A DNA stretch of 64,000 bases from Lentzea terrae (GCF_003265345.1 NZ_QFWW01000026.1:605320-669319), one strand, 5' to 3'. Shown: positions 24,218 through 34,802, counted from the stretch's first letter. Notes: generated by a model from the sequence alone, not told the origin. A program made the numbers and translations.

Positions 24218-24247
24218 GACGGTGCCAGGGGACACCCCGGCACCGTC
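24218..24247. terminator. Hairpin between rnpB and the convergent subtilase gene
   Basis: GACGGTGCC pairs with GGCACCGTC (24218-24226 and 24239-24247), and inner AGGGG pairs with CCCC. Its position between two convergent transcripts suggests bidirectional termination. Confidence 0.75.
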
Positions 24248-24255
24248 CAGGAAAA

Positions 24256-25455
<1,200 letters not shown>

Positions 25456-25569
25456 GGCTCTCCTCAAGGGGCTTGAGCAGGGGACCACGATGCTCTCACC
25501 CGAACGGTGCGAGTCGTTAGTGCTTTCGGGGGTAAATCTGCGGCTCGAATCGCCTGTATTGATGAATCT

Positions 25570-26694
25570 GTGCTGTCTCACCTGGAGTGCGCCCGCTGCG
25601 GTCGGCGTCATGACGCCTCGGTCCCGCAGAACCTCTGCCACGGGTGCGCGTCGCCGCTGCTGGCGCGCTACGACCTCACCCGTGTCGGCCGTCCGACCTC
25701 GGAAAACTCGCTCTGGCGCTACCGCGACGTGCTGCCAGTCGCGCACCTCGATCCAGCGTTCAGCCTCGGCGAGGGCATGACCCCGCTCGTCCCGTTGCCC
25801 GCGCTCAGCCGGGCGCTGGACGCGAACATCCTCATGAAGGACGAGTCGCTCATCCCGACCGGCTCGTTCAAGGCCCGCGGCGCTGCTGTCGGGGTGGCCA
25901 AGGCCAAGGAACTGGGCATCAGCGGCATCAAAATGCCCACCAACGGCAACGCGGGCGCCGCCTGGGCCCTGTACGCGGCTCGCGCCGGCCTCCGCAGCGT
26001 GATCGCCATGCCCGAGGACGCCCCGCTGATCACCCGCGAGGAGGTCGAGGCGAGCGGCGCCGAGCTGAGGATCGTGCCCGGCACCATCGCCGACGCCGCG
26101 CAGGCCATCAAGGACGTCGACCTCTTCGACGCCTCGACCCTCAAAGAGCCCTATCGCATCGAAGGTAAGAAGACGATGGGCTACGAGATCGTCGAGCAGC
26201 TCGGCTGGCGCGTCCCCGACGTGATCATCTACCCGACCGGCGGCGGCGTCGGCCTCATCGGGATTCACAAGGCACTGCTGGAGATGCGCGAGCTCGGCTG
26301 GATCGACGGACCCCTGCCGCGACTCGTCGCGGTGCAGTCCACCGGGTGCGCGCCGATCGTGCGGGCGTTCGACGACGGTGCGGCCGAATCGTCCTTCTGG
26401 GACAACGCTTTCACGACCGCGTTCGGCATCAACGTGCCGAAACCCTTGGGCGACTTCATCATCCTGCAGGCCATCAGGGAAACCGATGGCACCGCAATAG
26501 CGGTCGATGATGGGCAGATTCTGAATGACCGCAACGAAACCGCGCGACTGGAGGGCGTCTTCCTGTGCCCGGAAGGCGCGGCCACGATCAGCGCCGTCCG
26601 AAACCTCCGCAAGGACGGGTGGCTCAAGGCCGACGACGAGGTCGTCGTGCTGAACACCGGAGCAGGCATCAAGTACCCACTGCTCCGCCTCTAG
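25570..26694 (+). CDS. thrC: Threonine synthase (PLP-dependent)
   Basis: The 374-residue protein starts with a zinc-ribbon-like segment (ECARCG, LCHGC). The fold-type II PLP core follows: GEGMTPLVPLP, PTGSFKARGA with the Schiff-base Lys near residue 100, KMPTNGNAGAAWALYAA, and YPTGGGVGLIGI that binds the phosphate. It converts O-phosphohomoserine to threonine. GTG 25570 was chosen because upstream residues do not look like the family; there is no clear ribosome-binding site, so the message may be nearly leaderless. It diverges from the subtilase gene with a 114-bp gap. Confidence 0.88.
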   Translation: MLSHLECARCGRRHDASVPQNLCHGCASPLLARYDLTRVGRPTSENSLWRYRDVLPVAHLDPAFSLGEGMTPLVPLPALSRALDANILMKDESLIPTGSFKARGAAVGVAKAKELGISGIKMPTNGNAGAAWALYAARAGLRSVIAMPEDAPLITREEVEASGAELRIVPGTIADAAQAIKDVDLFDASTLKEPYRIEGKKTMGYEIVEQLGWRVPDVIIYPTGGGVGLIGIHKALLEMRELGWIDGPLPRLVAVQSTGCAPIVRAFDDGAAESSFWDNAFTTAFGINVPKPLGDFIILQAIRETDGTAIAVDDGQILNDRNETARLEGVFLCPEGAATISAVRNLRKDGWLKADDEVVVLNTGAGIKYPLLRL

Positions 26695-26849
26695 ATAGGG
26701 GCAACTGCTGACGGCGTTACAGAAATACGGCTGTTCGAGTGGCGCGGTCACCTGGAAGAGCGACCCTCGGTATCACCGCCCAGCACGGCAGATCCTCCTG
26801 TCAGACGGCCGGCCCCTGCAGCCGGTGGTCCCCAAGGGAGGGAAAAGAC

Positions 26850-28424
26850 ATGCAACGCAAACTGACCGTGGTGCTGGCGCTGTCCAGCCTCGTCACCGCT
26901 GGAGCGGTCGGAGTCGCGACCGCCGACGCCGCAGAACTCCCCGTCTACGGCGTGAAGAGCGCCGGTCTCGACCAGGAGCAGGCCCAGCGACTGCAGAGGG
27001 CGTTCGGCCTCAAGGACGTCCAGCGATCCGAGTTCGGCGCGGTGTCCTTCGCGGACGAGCAGCGCTACCAGTACGTGCCCACCGTCGACAAAGGACAGGG
27101 CAAGCCCGACGAGGACGGCGAGCCCACGACGCTGACCGCGCTCGACGTCGACGCGCTCAAGCGCATCAAGGCCATCCCGACCGACGAGGCGGCGAAGCGC
27201 GCGCAGGAAGGTCTGCGGGCAGCGGGTGTGTTGCCGGCCAACGCAACGCCCACCGCGCAGCACACGACCTTCGAGCTGACCGACACCAACGGCCGCACCG
27301 CGCTCACGGCGAACCTCGACACGGCGGTGTCGTACACGTTCCAGCTCGGCGGTATTCCGCTGGAAGGTGAGGGCGCGAACATCCGCGTCGCGTTCGACGC
27401 GCTGGGCGTGACCGCCGTCAGCCACGCGAGCCGGACCTTCGCCCAGGCGGGCACGGTCAAGGTGCACGACCTGGCCACCGGCGCGCAGCTGTGCCAGAAG
27501 TTCCTCGGCGAGCAGGCACGGGCCAACTACGTCTACGTGGCCCCGCCGCTGGAGGACAAGGTCGACAAGATCGAGCCGTCGTTCCGGTGCACCGGCGGCA
27601 ACGCCGACAAGGGCACGGCCCAGGCCATCACCCTGCCCGCGGCCGTCGGCGCCGAACTGCCCCAGCCGACCGAACCGCAGCCGCCGCGCCAGCAGACCGT
27701 GCAGGCGCAGGAGATCCGCGAGGTCGGCATGGAGGGCACCGGCAACTGCGCCGGCCTGCCCAACACCGTGGCCAACATCAACAGCTTCGACGCCGAGGCC
27801 GGTGCGCACGGCATCAACCGGAACTTCAAGTGGCTGGACCAGAACGCCTGGGAGAGCGACTTCAAGGACCCGATGTTCGCGGGCGGCGACGACAACGACT
27901 GGGCCGATGACGTCGACATGACCTACTGGCAGGGCCACGGTTCCGGCACCGGCTTCTACTTCACCGGCTGCTCCAACCACAACGACACCAAGCTCGCCAA
28001 CACCGACGCGCGCTGGGGCCAGGAGGACGTTGAGTGGATGAGCCTCTTCACCTGCCTGATCCTCGAGGACGTGACCGGCGGCCAGAACTGGGCGCAGCGC
28101 TGGGGCCAGGCGTTCCGCGGCCTGCACCAGATCAACAGCTTCACCACGATCAGCTACAACTCGTCCAACCACGGCGGCAAGTTCGGGCACTACATGTGGC
28201 GCAACCCGTTCCTGTGGTGGAACAAGCCGATGAAGGTCCGCGATGCGTGGGCACAGGCCAGCATCGACACGCAGCCGGCCGAGGTGCGGTGGGCGACGAT
28301 GGGTGTCTACAAGTACGCCACCGGTGAGTACGTCAACATCGACGACTACTTCCACGGCAAGGGCTCCGTCGGTCCGGACCTGCTGCCGAACGGCTGGTTC
28401 TGGCGGATCTCCGGCGCCAGCTAA
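26850..28424 (+). CDS. Secreted protein with putative His-Cys (clan CD-like) catalytic pair, DUF6345-like
   Basis: The 524-residue protein has a signal peptide (MQRKLTVVLALSSLVTAGAVGVATADA). The N-terminal 290 residues resemble a propeptide and end in a Pro/Gln-rich linker (LPQPTEPQPPRQQTVQ). The C-terminal part contains DVDMTYWQGHGSGTGFYFTGC with His363 and VEWMSLFTCLIL with Cys402, then GLHQINSFTT. A hydrophobic strand ending in HG and another ending in TC is the spacing of clan CD cysteine peptidases (caspase, gingipain). Peptidase activity is a hypothesis; DUF6345 is my tentative family name. ATG 26850 follows AGGGAGGG. Confidence 0.78.
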   Translation: MQRKLTVVLALSSLVTAGAVGVATADAAELPVYGVKSAGLDQEQAQRLQRAFGLKDVQRSEFGAVSFADEQRYQYVPTVDKGQGKPDEDGEPTTLTALDVDALKRIKAIPTDEAAKRAQEGLRAAGVLPANATPTAQHTTFELTDTNGRTALTANLDTAVSYTFQLGGIPLEGEGANIRVAFDALGVTAVSHASRTFAQAGTVKVHDLATGAQLCQKFLGEQARANYVYVAPPLEDKVDKIEPSFRCTGGNADKGTAQAITLPAAVGAELPQPTEPQPPRQQTVQAQEIREVGMEGTGNCAGLPNTVANINSFDAEAGAHGINRNFKWLDQNAWESDFKDPMFAGGDDNDWADDVDMTYWQGHGSGTGFYFTGCSNHNDTKLANTDARWGQEDVEWMSLFTCLILEDVTGGQNWAQRWGQAFRGLHQINSFTTISYNSSNHGGKFGHYMWRNPFLWWNKPMKVRDAWAQASIDTQPAEVRWATMGVYKYATGEYVNIDDYFHGKGSVGPDLLPNGWFWRISGAS

Positions 28425-29905
28425 CCGAGGTCCCGCACCCGAAGCCGTGCCACGCCAACTGAAGTGAGCAGTGCAGCCACCGCCGCGAGCCCGAGCAGGG
28501 GCGCGGCGGTGAGCTGTTCCCCGGTCAGCACGCGCGGCAGGAAGTGGAACGGCGACACCAGGTTCGCCACGCCGTACTCGATGCCCAGCGATGGACCCAC
28601 GATCTCGCCGAACATGTTGACCACCAACCACACCACGAACGAGATCGCCGCCGCGGCACGCGGCACGAACCCCACCGCGAGCATTGCCACCGCACCCACC
28701 ACCAACGCGGCAGGCACCTGGAGCAACGCCGCGGTCAGCACGCGAAGATCACCCCGTCCGGCCGCGAGCCCGGCGACGGTCATCATCGCCAGCGTCCCCG
28801 CCACGGCCACGGACAGATGCCCAAAAGCCCACCGCATCCGCCCGATCGCCGTCGACAGCAACAGCTCCGCCCGCCCGGACACCTCGTCGGCCCGCAGCCG
28901 CAGCACCACGAGCACCGGGAACAACGCCGCCGCCCCACCCAGGCTGATCATGATCATCCAGAGCAACGTGTCCCCGAGCTCGCCGGTGCCGTATCGCCGC
29001 AGGAACTCGCTCATCGTCGGCGAGGCGCCGGCGATCGTGCCGTGCATCCCCGCTGCGACGCCGCCCATGGTGGCTCCAGCAAGTGCGAACGCGCTCACCC
29101 ATCCGATGAGCTGGGTCCGATGCACCCGCCACGGCACGTTGACGTCGCCACCCGCCTTCCCCGGCCGCACGGGCACCACGCCCGCCCCGAAGTCACGGCG
29201 CTGGTTCAGCCGGAACGCGACCAGCGTCAGCACCGCGGTGGCCACCAGCGGCACCACGATCACCCAGCCGGACACCAGGAACAGGTGGCTCCAGCCGTTG
29301 GGGGAGAACCAGCGCGCCCACAGCACGCCGCTGCCGTCCGCCGCGAACCGCACGCCGTAGGTCACGCCCAACGTGCCGCACGCGATCAGATGCGCCGTCG
29401 AGGACCGTTCGGTGAGCTGGGCGGCGACTCCCGCCACGGCCGCGAACACCACGCCGGGTGCGGCCACCGCGAGCCCGAACCGGATTCCGCCGATCGCCGC
29501 CACCAGGGCGCCGATCGACAGCGACGCACCCATCGCCAGCGCCAGCGCGGACGTGAGCGGCGCGTACCGGGAGAGCGGCGTCGCGCGCAGCAGTTCCTGC
29601 CGGCCGGATTCCTCTTCGGCCCTGGTGTGCCGCAGCACGATGAGGATCGCCATCAACGCGGTCAGGGTGAACGCGATGTCGCCGATCTTCCACAGGATCA
29701 GGCCGTGGAGGGTCGGCGCGGTCAGCTGGCCGGTGAACGCGGTCAGCGCGGCGTTGCCCGCCACCTCGCGTGCGAAGGAGAGGGCGGCTTCCGGAGTCGG
29801 GAACATCCGGGTGTACTGCCCGGTGGTGCTGAGGACCACGCCCGCGATCAACACGACCCAGGAAGGCAACAAGACCCGGTCGCGGCGCAGCAGGAACCGT
29901 AACAT
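28421..29905 (-). CDS. ABC transporter permease, multidrug/polyketide exporter type
   Basis: The 494-residue protein is built as two repeats of about six transmembrane helices each. It starts MLRFLLRRDRVLLPSWVVLI and has EEESGRQELLRATPLSRY and its counterpart DEVSGRAELLLSTAIGRM, the duplicated cytoplasmic motif of Streptomyces TnrB2/Mfs-type exporters of polyketide antibiotics. The ATPase subunit normally adjacent is missing here, so it must be supplied from elsewhere or the gene is an orphan. The 3' end overlaps the convergent secreted protein gene by 4 nt. Confidence 0.84.
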   Translation of the reverse strand: MLRFLLRRDRVLLPSWVVLIAGVVLSTTGQYTRMFPTPEAALSFAREVAGNAALTAFTGQLTAPTLHGLILWKIGDIAFTLTALMAILIVLRHTRAEEESGRQELLRATPLSRYAPLTSALALAMGASLSIGALVAAIGGIRFGLAVAAPGVVFAAVAGVAAQLTERSSTAHLIACGTLGVTYGVRFAADGSGVLWARWFSPNGWSHLFLVSGWVIVVPLVATAVLTLVAFRLNQRRDFGAGVVPVRPGKAGGDVNVPWRVHRTQLIGWVSAFALAGATMGGVAAGMHGTIAGASPTMSEFLRRYGTGELGDTLLWMIMISLGGAAALFPVLVVLRLRADEVSGRAELLLSTAIGRMRWAFGHLSVAVAGTLAMMTVAGLAAGRGDLRVLTAALLQVPAALVVGAVAMLAVGFVPRAAAAISFVVWLVVNMFGEIVGPSLGIEYGVANLVSPFHFLPRVLTGEQLTAAPLLGLAAVAALLTSVGVARLRVRDLG

Positions 29906-29974
29906 TCTTCAGAAGCTACACATGTTTCACAAAGTTGTGAAGAGACGAGCCCGTGTGAGCGGCCGGGCTAAGTT

Positions 29975-30604
29975 GTGGCGGTGTCGAACGGGGGACCCGT
30001 GGAATCTTCTGGTGATGAGTCTTCGCTCATGAGCGACCCGAAGTTCGCTGCCGAGTTCGCCCTGGCGGAGTACAAGACCCTGCGCGACGAGATCCTCAAG
30101 AAGATGGACCACCGAACGTCGTTGGTGGTCTGTTCGGTGACGGTCAGCTGCGCCGTGCTGGGCTTCGGCGTCGACAAGAGGAGCGGGCCACTGCTGCTCG
30201 TGTCGCCGCTGATCTCCTTGCTGCTGGGCATCTTCATCCTGTTTCACAACACCCAGATCGCGGCGGCCTCGGCGTACCTGCGCAAGACGTTCGACGAGCC
30301 GTTGTCGGCGGGAGCTCGCGGTGTGCCCGGATGGCACATCCCCGCGGTCGAACCCGGGAGTCGCCCCGGTCAGCGAGTGCTGGCGAACCACCTCCCGCTG
30401 GTCCTCATCGCCACCGCACCCGCACTGGTGGCCATCCCGCTGGCGCTCGCGAATCCGAACTGGGTCGTCTGGGTGATCCTCGCCGTCGACGGCGGCCTGC
30501 TCGCGATCTACCTGACCCTGCTCCTCAGGTGCCGGGCTCAGCGCTTGGCGGGGCGTCCCGAAGGCATCCGCAGCACCGGCCGGAACGGCGCCCCCGCGTT
30601 GTAG
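29975..30604 (+). CDS. Four-helix membrane protein, unknown function
   Basis: The protein has 209 residues from GTG 29975 (GTG 29981 or ATG 30029 are alternatives). A soluble N-terminal helix (FAAEFALAEYKTLRDEILKKM) precedes two hydrophobic helices (VVCSVTVSCAVLGFGV, LLLVSPLISLLLGIFILF). A loop with NTQIAAASAYLRKTF follows, then two more helices (LVLIATAPALVAIPLAL, WVVWVILAVDGGLLAIYLTLLL). The layout resembles small actinobacterial proteins with SMODS-associated or effector-like membrane parts, but I cannot name a family. Its 3' end overlaps the opposite-strand gene by 67 bp. Confidence 0.68.
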   Translation: MAVSNGGPVESSGDESSLMSDPKFAAEFALAEYKTLRDEILKKMDHRTSLVVCSVTVSCAVLGFGVDKRSGPLLLVSPLISLLLGIFILFHNTQIAAASAYLRKTFDEPLSAGARGVPGWHIPAVEPGSRPGQRVLANHLPLVLIATAPALVAIPLALANPNWVVWVILAVDGGLLAIYLTLLLRCRAQRLAGRPEGIRSTGRNGAPAL

Positions 30605-30870
30605 AGCTCCTCCAACTCGGTCACGTAAGCCAGCACCGCGGGATTCACGATGTCGGCCAGGGACCGCACCCCGGCCTGAGGCTCGTAGGAAGCCAGATAG
30701 GTGGCCGCCGCACGCGCGCGCTCGAGCACCGAGCGGTCGAAGTTGATCGTCCGCTGGACCCGGCGCCGGGATTGCGCGCCCTCCCCGGTAGGCTCGTCCA
30801 CGCCTGGAGCACTAGGGGAGGCTGTGATTCCGTCCACACTTCCGTCCGGCGCGAGGTCAGGTTCGAGCAT
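30538..30870 (-). CDS. Ribbon-helix-helix, ParB-like centromere-binding protein
   Basis: The 110-residue protein starts at ATG 30870 (GGAG upstream). The N-terminal 45 residues are disordered and acidic. The C-terminal part RRRVQRTINFDRSVLERARAAATYL then RSLADIVNPAVLAYVTELEELYN fits a ribbon-helix-helix DNA-binding fold, as in small plasmid partition or CopG-like proteins. It diverges from the secretion operon at 31217 across 346 bp. It could be that operon's regulator or a relic of plasmid origin. Confidence 0.68.
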   Translation of the reverse strand: MLEPDLAPDGSVDGITASPSAPGVDEPTGEGAQSRRRVQRTINFDRSVLERARAAATYLASYEPQAGVRSLADIVNPAVLAYVTELEELYNAGAPFRPVLRMPSGRPAKR

Positions 30871-31216
30871 GGGCGAATCTCCTCGGAGTCGTCGCTTCGG
30901 ACCGCGCACCTCAAGGGGCCGCGAACCGGCCGATCAGGGCGTTCACATGGGTGGACACGTGCGCATGTTTAGGACGCACGCACTGTGTGTGACCAGGGCG
31001 TTCGCAGTCGGGTGAACATTGCCAGCGACGGAGAGAATCTTGGTCCGGGTGTTCCCCACTGACGTCTCCTCGGTGATGATGTGTCGGCCAGATTAGACGT
31101 AATTCTCCCCAGGGGGAACGGCCAGATGATCTACAGCCCGCTCCAACAGCTTCACACGACGTGACGAACTCGTGTTCTACTCGTAGCGCAAGCCCGAGCG
31201 CACTCTGGAGTACTTA
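30871..31216. promoter_or_regulatory. Divergent intergenic region before the secretion operon
   Basis: This 346-bp stretch holds no convincing gene. It separates the ParB-like gene from the type IV secretion-like operon. A ribosome-binding site GGAG (31207-31210) serves the first operon gene. A/T-richer tracts near 31090-31120 are likely promoter positions, but I cannot assign boxes with confidence. Confidence 0.45.
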
Positions 31217-31495
31217 ATGACCGCCATGGACCTGGTGACACTCGCTCAGCAGCAGCCGACGGTGCCGGGCACAGGCAATGTCCGCGGCTGGATCCTGGAC
31301 AACATCGTTCCGCTGCTCCTGCTCACCGTCGCGCTCCTCCTGCTCTGGCTCGGAGGTGGCAAAGGTGACAACGCGGGTGTCATGCGCCGCCTCGGTGGCG
31401 TGATCGTCGCGCTGGCCATCATCGGCCTCGCCGTCACGACCGACGCGGGCTCGAACATCGGCAAGTGGCTCGCCGGCTTGTTCGTCGGAGGCTGA
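31217..31495 (+). CDS. VirB2/pilin-like small membrane protein
   Basis: The 92-residue protein has two hydrophobic helices (NIVPLLLLTVALLLLWLGGG and GGVIVALAIIGLAVTTD) joined by a short basic loop (KGDNAGVMRR). A GWILDNI amphipathic segment precedes them. This two-helix design with a small size is that of VirB2/TrbC pilins and their Gram-positive counterparts. It is the first gene of an operon of eight, 3 nt before the next. Confidence 0.72.
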   Translation: MTAMDLVTLAQQQPTVPGTGNVRGWILDNIVPLLLLTVALLLLWLGGGKGDNAGVMRRLGGVIVALAIIGLAVTTDAGSNIGKWLAGLFVGG

Positions 31496-31498
31496 CAC

Positions 31499-31969
31499 GT
31501 GCGGGTTCGCACTGACGACGAGGTCTACCGGGTCGACGCCGTCTGGCTCGGGCCGCCCAAAGCGACTTTTCCCTGGCGCGCGCGATACGTCGCGTGGGGT
31601 GTCGGGATCGTCGTTTTCCTCGTCGTACTCACGATCGAACGCCAGATGGGAGTCGGCTTCGGGTTCTTCTCGACGGCCTGGGCCCTCGTGGCGACGATCA
31701 TCCTCACTCGCTTCATCACCCAGCGGATCAGTCATGAACGGCCGCTCACGGCCGTCATGTCGATGTGGGTCCGCGAGCTCACCGCACCTCGAGAACGCAC
31801 GGCAAGCGCCGGCGGAGCGGCCAGCGCCGCCCGGATCCGGGTCAGTCCGCAGCGGCCTCGTCCCAAGTTGAGCAAGAAACAACGGGCGAGACAGCAGGCG
31901 CAGCCCCGCCGGACGTCAGCCAGCCGTAAGAAGGAGGTTCGCGGTGTTCGGACGCCGGCGAGACCGTGA
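31499..31969 (+). CDS. PrgI/VirB3-like membrane protein
   Basis: The 156-residue protein starts at GTG 31499. It has a short N-terminal domain (VRTDDEVYRVDAVWLGPPKATFPW), two membrane helices (YVAWGVGIVVFLVVLTI, FSTAWALVATIILTRF) and a long basic tail (KLSKKQRARQQAQPRRTSASRKK, region). The position immediately before a VirB4-like ATPase, with overlapping ends, is where VirB3/PrgI proteins are encoded. The basic tail probably faces the cytoplasm and contacts the ATPase. Confidence 0.68.
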   Translation: MRVRTDDEVYRVDAVWLGPPKATFPWRARYVAWGVGIVVFLVVLTIERQMGVGFGFFSTAWALVATIILTRFITQRISHERPLTAVMSMWVRELTAPRERTASAGGAASAARIRVSPQRPRPKLSKKQRARQQAQPRRTSASRKKEVRGVRTPARP

Positions 31970-34802
31970 CCGTCGCTCCGCCCAGCACATCGCGCAGCAC
32001 GCCGCGGCCGACCCCCGTGAGCGTGACCGCGCCTCGTACTCCAAGCGCGGCCGTCGCCTGCCCGGCGAGCAGGCCGTGCCGAGCTACACGCCGTCGATCG
32101 CGGCCCGCAGCATCGACGGCCACCTGCTGCGCACCGGCCAGGAGGTCTACGCCTGGTACCGGCTCGCGCCGCAGCGCTGGTCGTTCCGCAGCGACTCGCA
32201 GCGCCAGGACCTGATCGCCGCCATCGCGGGCCAGTACGCCGAGCTGCAGGGCCGCTGGATGCACCTGCGGGTGACGACGAGGCCGTACCCGATCCGCATG
32301 TGGGCCGAGGCGCACGTGCACAACGCCGTCAAGCGCCTGCCGGACACGCCCGGCACGCTGTCGTTCGACGACTACATGGTCGGCGAGCAGCAGCAGCTCA
32401 TGGGCCGTTCGATGGCCGAGAAAGAGGTCTACCTGGGCGTCCAGGTGCAGACCCGCAACATGATGGACCGCGCCGTCGAACGCGCCGCCCCCGTGCTGCG
32501 CAAGGTCTTCCCGGATGCCGTGGACGCCGAGCTCGTCGCGCTGGACTCCGAGGTCGAGCACCTCGACCAGGTCATCGGCTCCGCGGGACTCGAAGGCCGT
32601 CCCGCGACGGCCGAGGAGATGTCCTGGCTGATGCACCGGTCGTGCTCGCTGGGCCTGCCCGCGCCGCGCAACCTGCCCGCCGTGCCGGGTGCCGCGTGGG
32701 AACCGGAGGACCTCGCGTCCTTCACCGACGCCGCGGACTTCCACCAGGAGCCGTACTCGCCGACGGTGACCGTGCGCGGCCGCACCGGCTCGAACGCGGG
32801 CATCAAGCGGCACGTCGCGGTGCTGACGGTCGGGCTGATGCACGGCCTGCAGATCCCCGAGGTCGACGACCCGTGGGTGCAGCGCGCCGACCGGCTCCCG
32901 GCGAGTGTGGAGTGGTCCGCACGAATCTACGTGCGCAAGCCGGAAGAGGTGTCCGGCGAGCTCTCGCGCCAGATGAGCAAGGTGCGCTCGCAGGTCCGCC
33001 ACTACACCGACGAGCACGAGCTCGACCCGCCGCAGTCGCTGGCCCGCCAGGCCGGGCGCGTGCTGGAGATCGACGACGAGATGACGTCGGGCTTCACCGC
33101 GCTGGGCACCCGGGTGCGCAGCTGGTGGCGCCTGGCCGTCTCCGGTCCGACCGAGCGCGAGGCGCTGAGGCTCGCCCAGTCGTTGCTGGAGCTGTACAAG
33201 CCGAAGATCGCGATCGAGCACCCCGAGGCGCAGTACGCGATCGCCCGTGAGTTCATCCCCGGCGAACCGCTGTCCAACGGTGCGTACCTGCGCCGCGGCA
33301 GCGTGTTGTGGGCGGCGAGCGCTGTTCCCACGGCGACGGCCGAGGTCGGTGACCGCCGCGGCATCCTGTTGGGCGAGACCGTCACGGCCACCCGCCGCCC
33401 GGTCGCGTGGGACCCGTGGATGGCGCAGGAGCTGCGGGACGCCTCTGGTCTGACGGCGATGGTCGCGGGCCTGGGTGCGGGTAAGTCGTTCCTCGGCGGC
33501 GGCATGGTCTACAAGACGCTGCGGGCCGGCGCGCACTGGACGTTGCTCGACCCGTCCGGCCCGCTGTCCGCGCTGTGCGACCTGCCGGAGCTGCGCCCGT
33601 ACGCGCGGCCGATCAACCTGCTCAACGCCCAGCCCGGGATTCTGAATCCGTACCGGGTGGTCGCCGAGCCGATGATCGAGCACTTCCTCGACGAGGAAGA
33701 TCCCGAACGCGCGTGGCGCCGCGAGAAGGCGCTGGCGGCGGCGACCCGTCGTCGTCTGGTGCTGGACGTGCTCACCGGTTTGCTGCCGTTCGAGGTCGCG
33801 CGACTGCCGCAGACGCGCATCGTGCTGCTGCGTGCCGTCCGCACGGTCGGTGGCCGCTTCGACGCACACCCCGGTCTCGTCTTCGAGGCGTTGCGCCGCG
33901 ACGCGTCCGAGCACCACGAGCACGCCGTCGTCGTCGCGGACTTCCTCGACGAGATGCGCGAGCGCATGTCGTTGCTGATTCCCGAGGAGAACCACGACCC
34001 GTACAACGAGGTGCGCGACGACCGCCTCACCGTCCTCACCATGGCGGGCCTGAACCTGCCCAAGGACGGCGTCGGCCGCGAGCACTGGACGGACGCGGAG
34101 TCGCTCGGCGTCGAGATGCTGAACCTCGCCGCCTGGCTCACCCAGCGTTCGATCTACGAGAAGCCGAAGGACCAACGCAAGGGCGTCTGGATCGACGAGG
34201 CGTTCTTCCTCTCGGAGGTCCCGACCGGTCGTGTGCTGATGAACCGCTTCGCGCGTGACTCGCGAAAGTGGAACGTCCGCGTCCTCTTGTCATCTCAGAT
34301 CCCCGCGGACTTCCTGCGGATCCAGGGCTTCGTAGCACTGCTCGACTCGGTCTTCGTCGGCCGGCTCGACGACGACCAGGCGCAGGCGGATGCGTTGCGG
34401 CTGCTCAAGGTTCCGGTCGGAGCCGGGTACGAGCAGGTGATCGCGTCGCTCGGCCGCCGCCCCGGTGGCGAGCGCACCGCGACCGAACGCGACCGCGCGC
34501 CGCGGCAGTTCGTCTTCGGTGACGGTGCCGGCGGTGTCGAGCGCATCCGCATCGACTTCAGCGGCCCGCACCTCGAACACCTGCGCAACGCCCTCGACAC
34601 GACCCCGGACGCCAAGCGCGGCAACGGTTCCGGCGAGCTCGTGAAGACGGACGACCACGCGGCTCCGCAGCCGCCCGCCTACGTGCCCGACGAGATCGAC
34701 GACGAACTGGCGGCGGACATGGAGCTCGGACTGACGGAGGACGAGGCCCATCTCGTGGGCCACGGTGACGGCACCAACCGCCACCGGGACGGCGCCGCAT
34801 GA
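31944..34802 (+). CDS. VirB4-like ATPase of a type IV secretion-like system
   Basis: The 952-residue protein starts at GTG 31944 with AAGGAGG before it. The N-terminal half (about 1-480) is the VirB4 N-domain (SFDDYMVGEQQQLMGRSMAEKEVYLGV, VEWSARIYVRKPEEV, ELSRQMSKVRSQVRHYTDE, regions). The C-terminal half is a RecA-like motor with Walker A GLGAGKS near 510 and Walker B KGVWIDEAFFL near 747, then VRVLLSSQIPADF (motif with Gln). VirB4 is the universal energiser of T4SS. A C-terminal tail of 60 acidic residues is an addition. Its stop overlaps the next gene (ATGA). Confidence 0.88.
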   Translation: MFGRRRDRDRRSAQHIAQHAAADPRERDRASYSKRGRRLPGEQAVPSYTPSIAARSIDGHLLRTGQEVYAWYRLAPQRWSFRSDSQRQDLIAAIAGQYAELQGRWMHLRVTTRPYPIRMWAEAHVHNAVKRLPDTPGTLSFDDYMVGEQQQLMGRSMAEKEVYLGVQVQTRNMMDRAVERAAPVLRKVFPDAVDAELVALDSEVEHLDQVIGSAGLEGRPATAEEMSWLMHRSCSLGLPAPRNLPAVPGAAWEPEDLASFTDAADFHQEPYSPTVTVRGRTGSNAGIKRHVAVLTVGLMHGLQIPEVDDPWVQRADRLPASVEWSARIYVRKPEEVSGELSRQMSKVRSQVRHYTDEHELDPPQSLARQAGRVLEIDDEMTSGFTALGTRVRSWWRLAVSGPTEREALRLAQSLLELYKPKIAIEHPEAQYAIAREFIPGEPLSNGAYLRRGSVLWAASAVPTATAEVGDRRGILLGETVTATRRPVAWDPWMAQELRDASGLTAMVAGLGAGKSFLGGGMVYKTLRAGAHWTLLDPSGPLSALCDLPELRPYARPINLLNAQPGILNPYRVVAEPMIEHFLDEEDPERAWRREKALAAATRRRLVLDVLTGLLPFEVARLPQTRIVLLRAVRTVGGRFDAHPGLVFEALRRDASEHHEHAVVVADFLDEMRERMSLLIPEENHDPYNEVRDDRLTVLTMAGLNLPKDGVGREHWTDAESLGVEMLNLAAWLTQRSIYEKPKDQRKGVWIDEAFFLSEVPTGRVLMNRFARDSRKWNVRVLLSSQIPADFLRIQGFVALLDSVFVGRLDDDQAQADALRLLKVPVGAGYEQVIASLGRRPGGERTATERDRAPRQFVFGDGAGGVERIRIDFSGPHLEHLRNALDTTPDAKRGNGSGELVKTDDHAAPQPPAYVPDEIDDELAADMELGLTEDEAHLVGHGDGTNRHRDGAA

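Noticed and set aside
31842..34175. 777-codon open frame antisense to the VirB4-like gene
   Set aside because: High-GC shadow frame; composition dominated by Arg, His and Val with no motif, while the sense frame has both Walker motifs.
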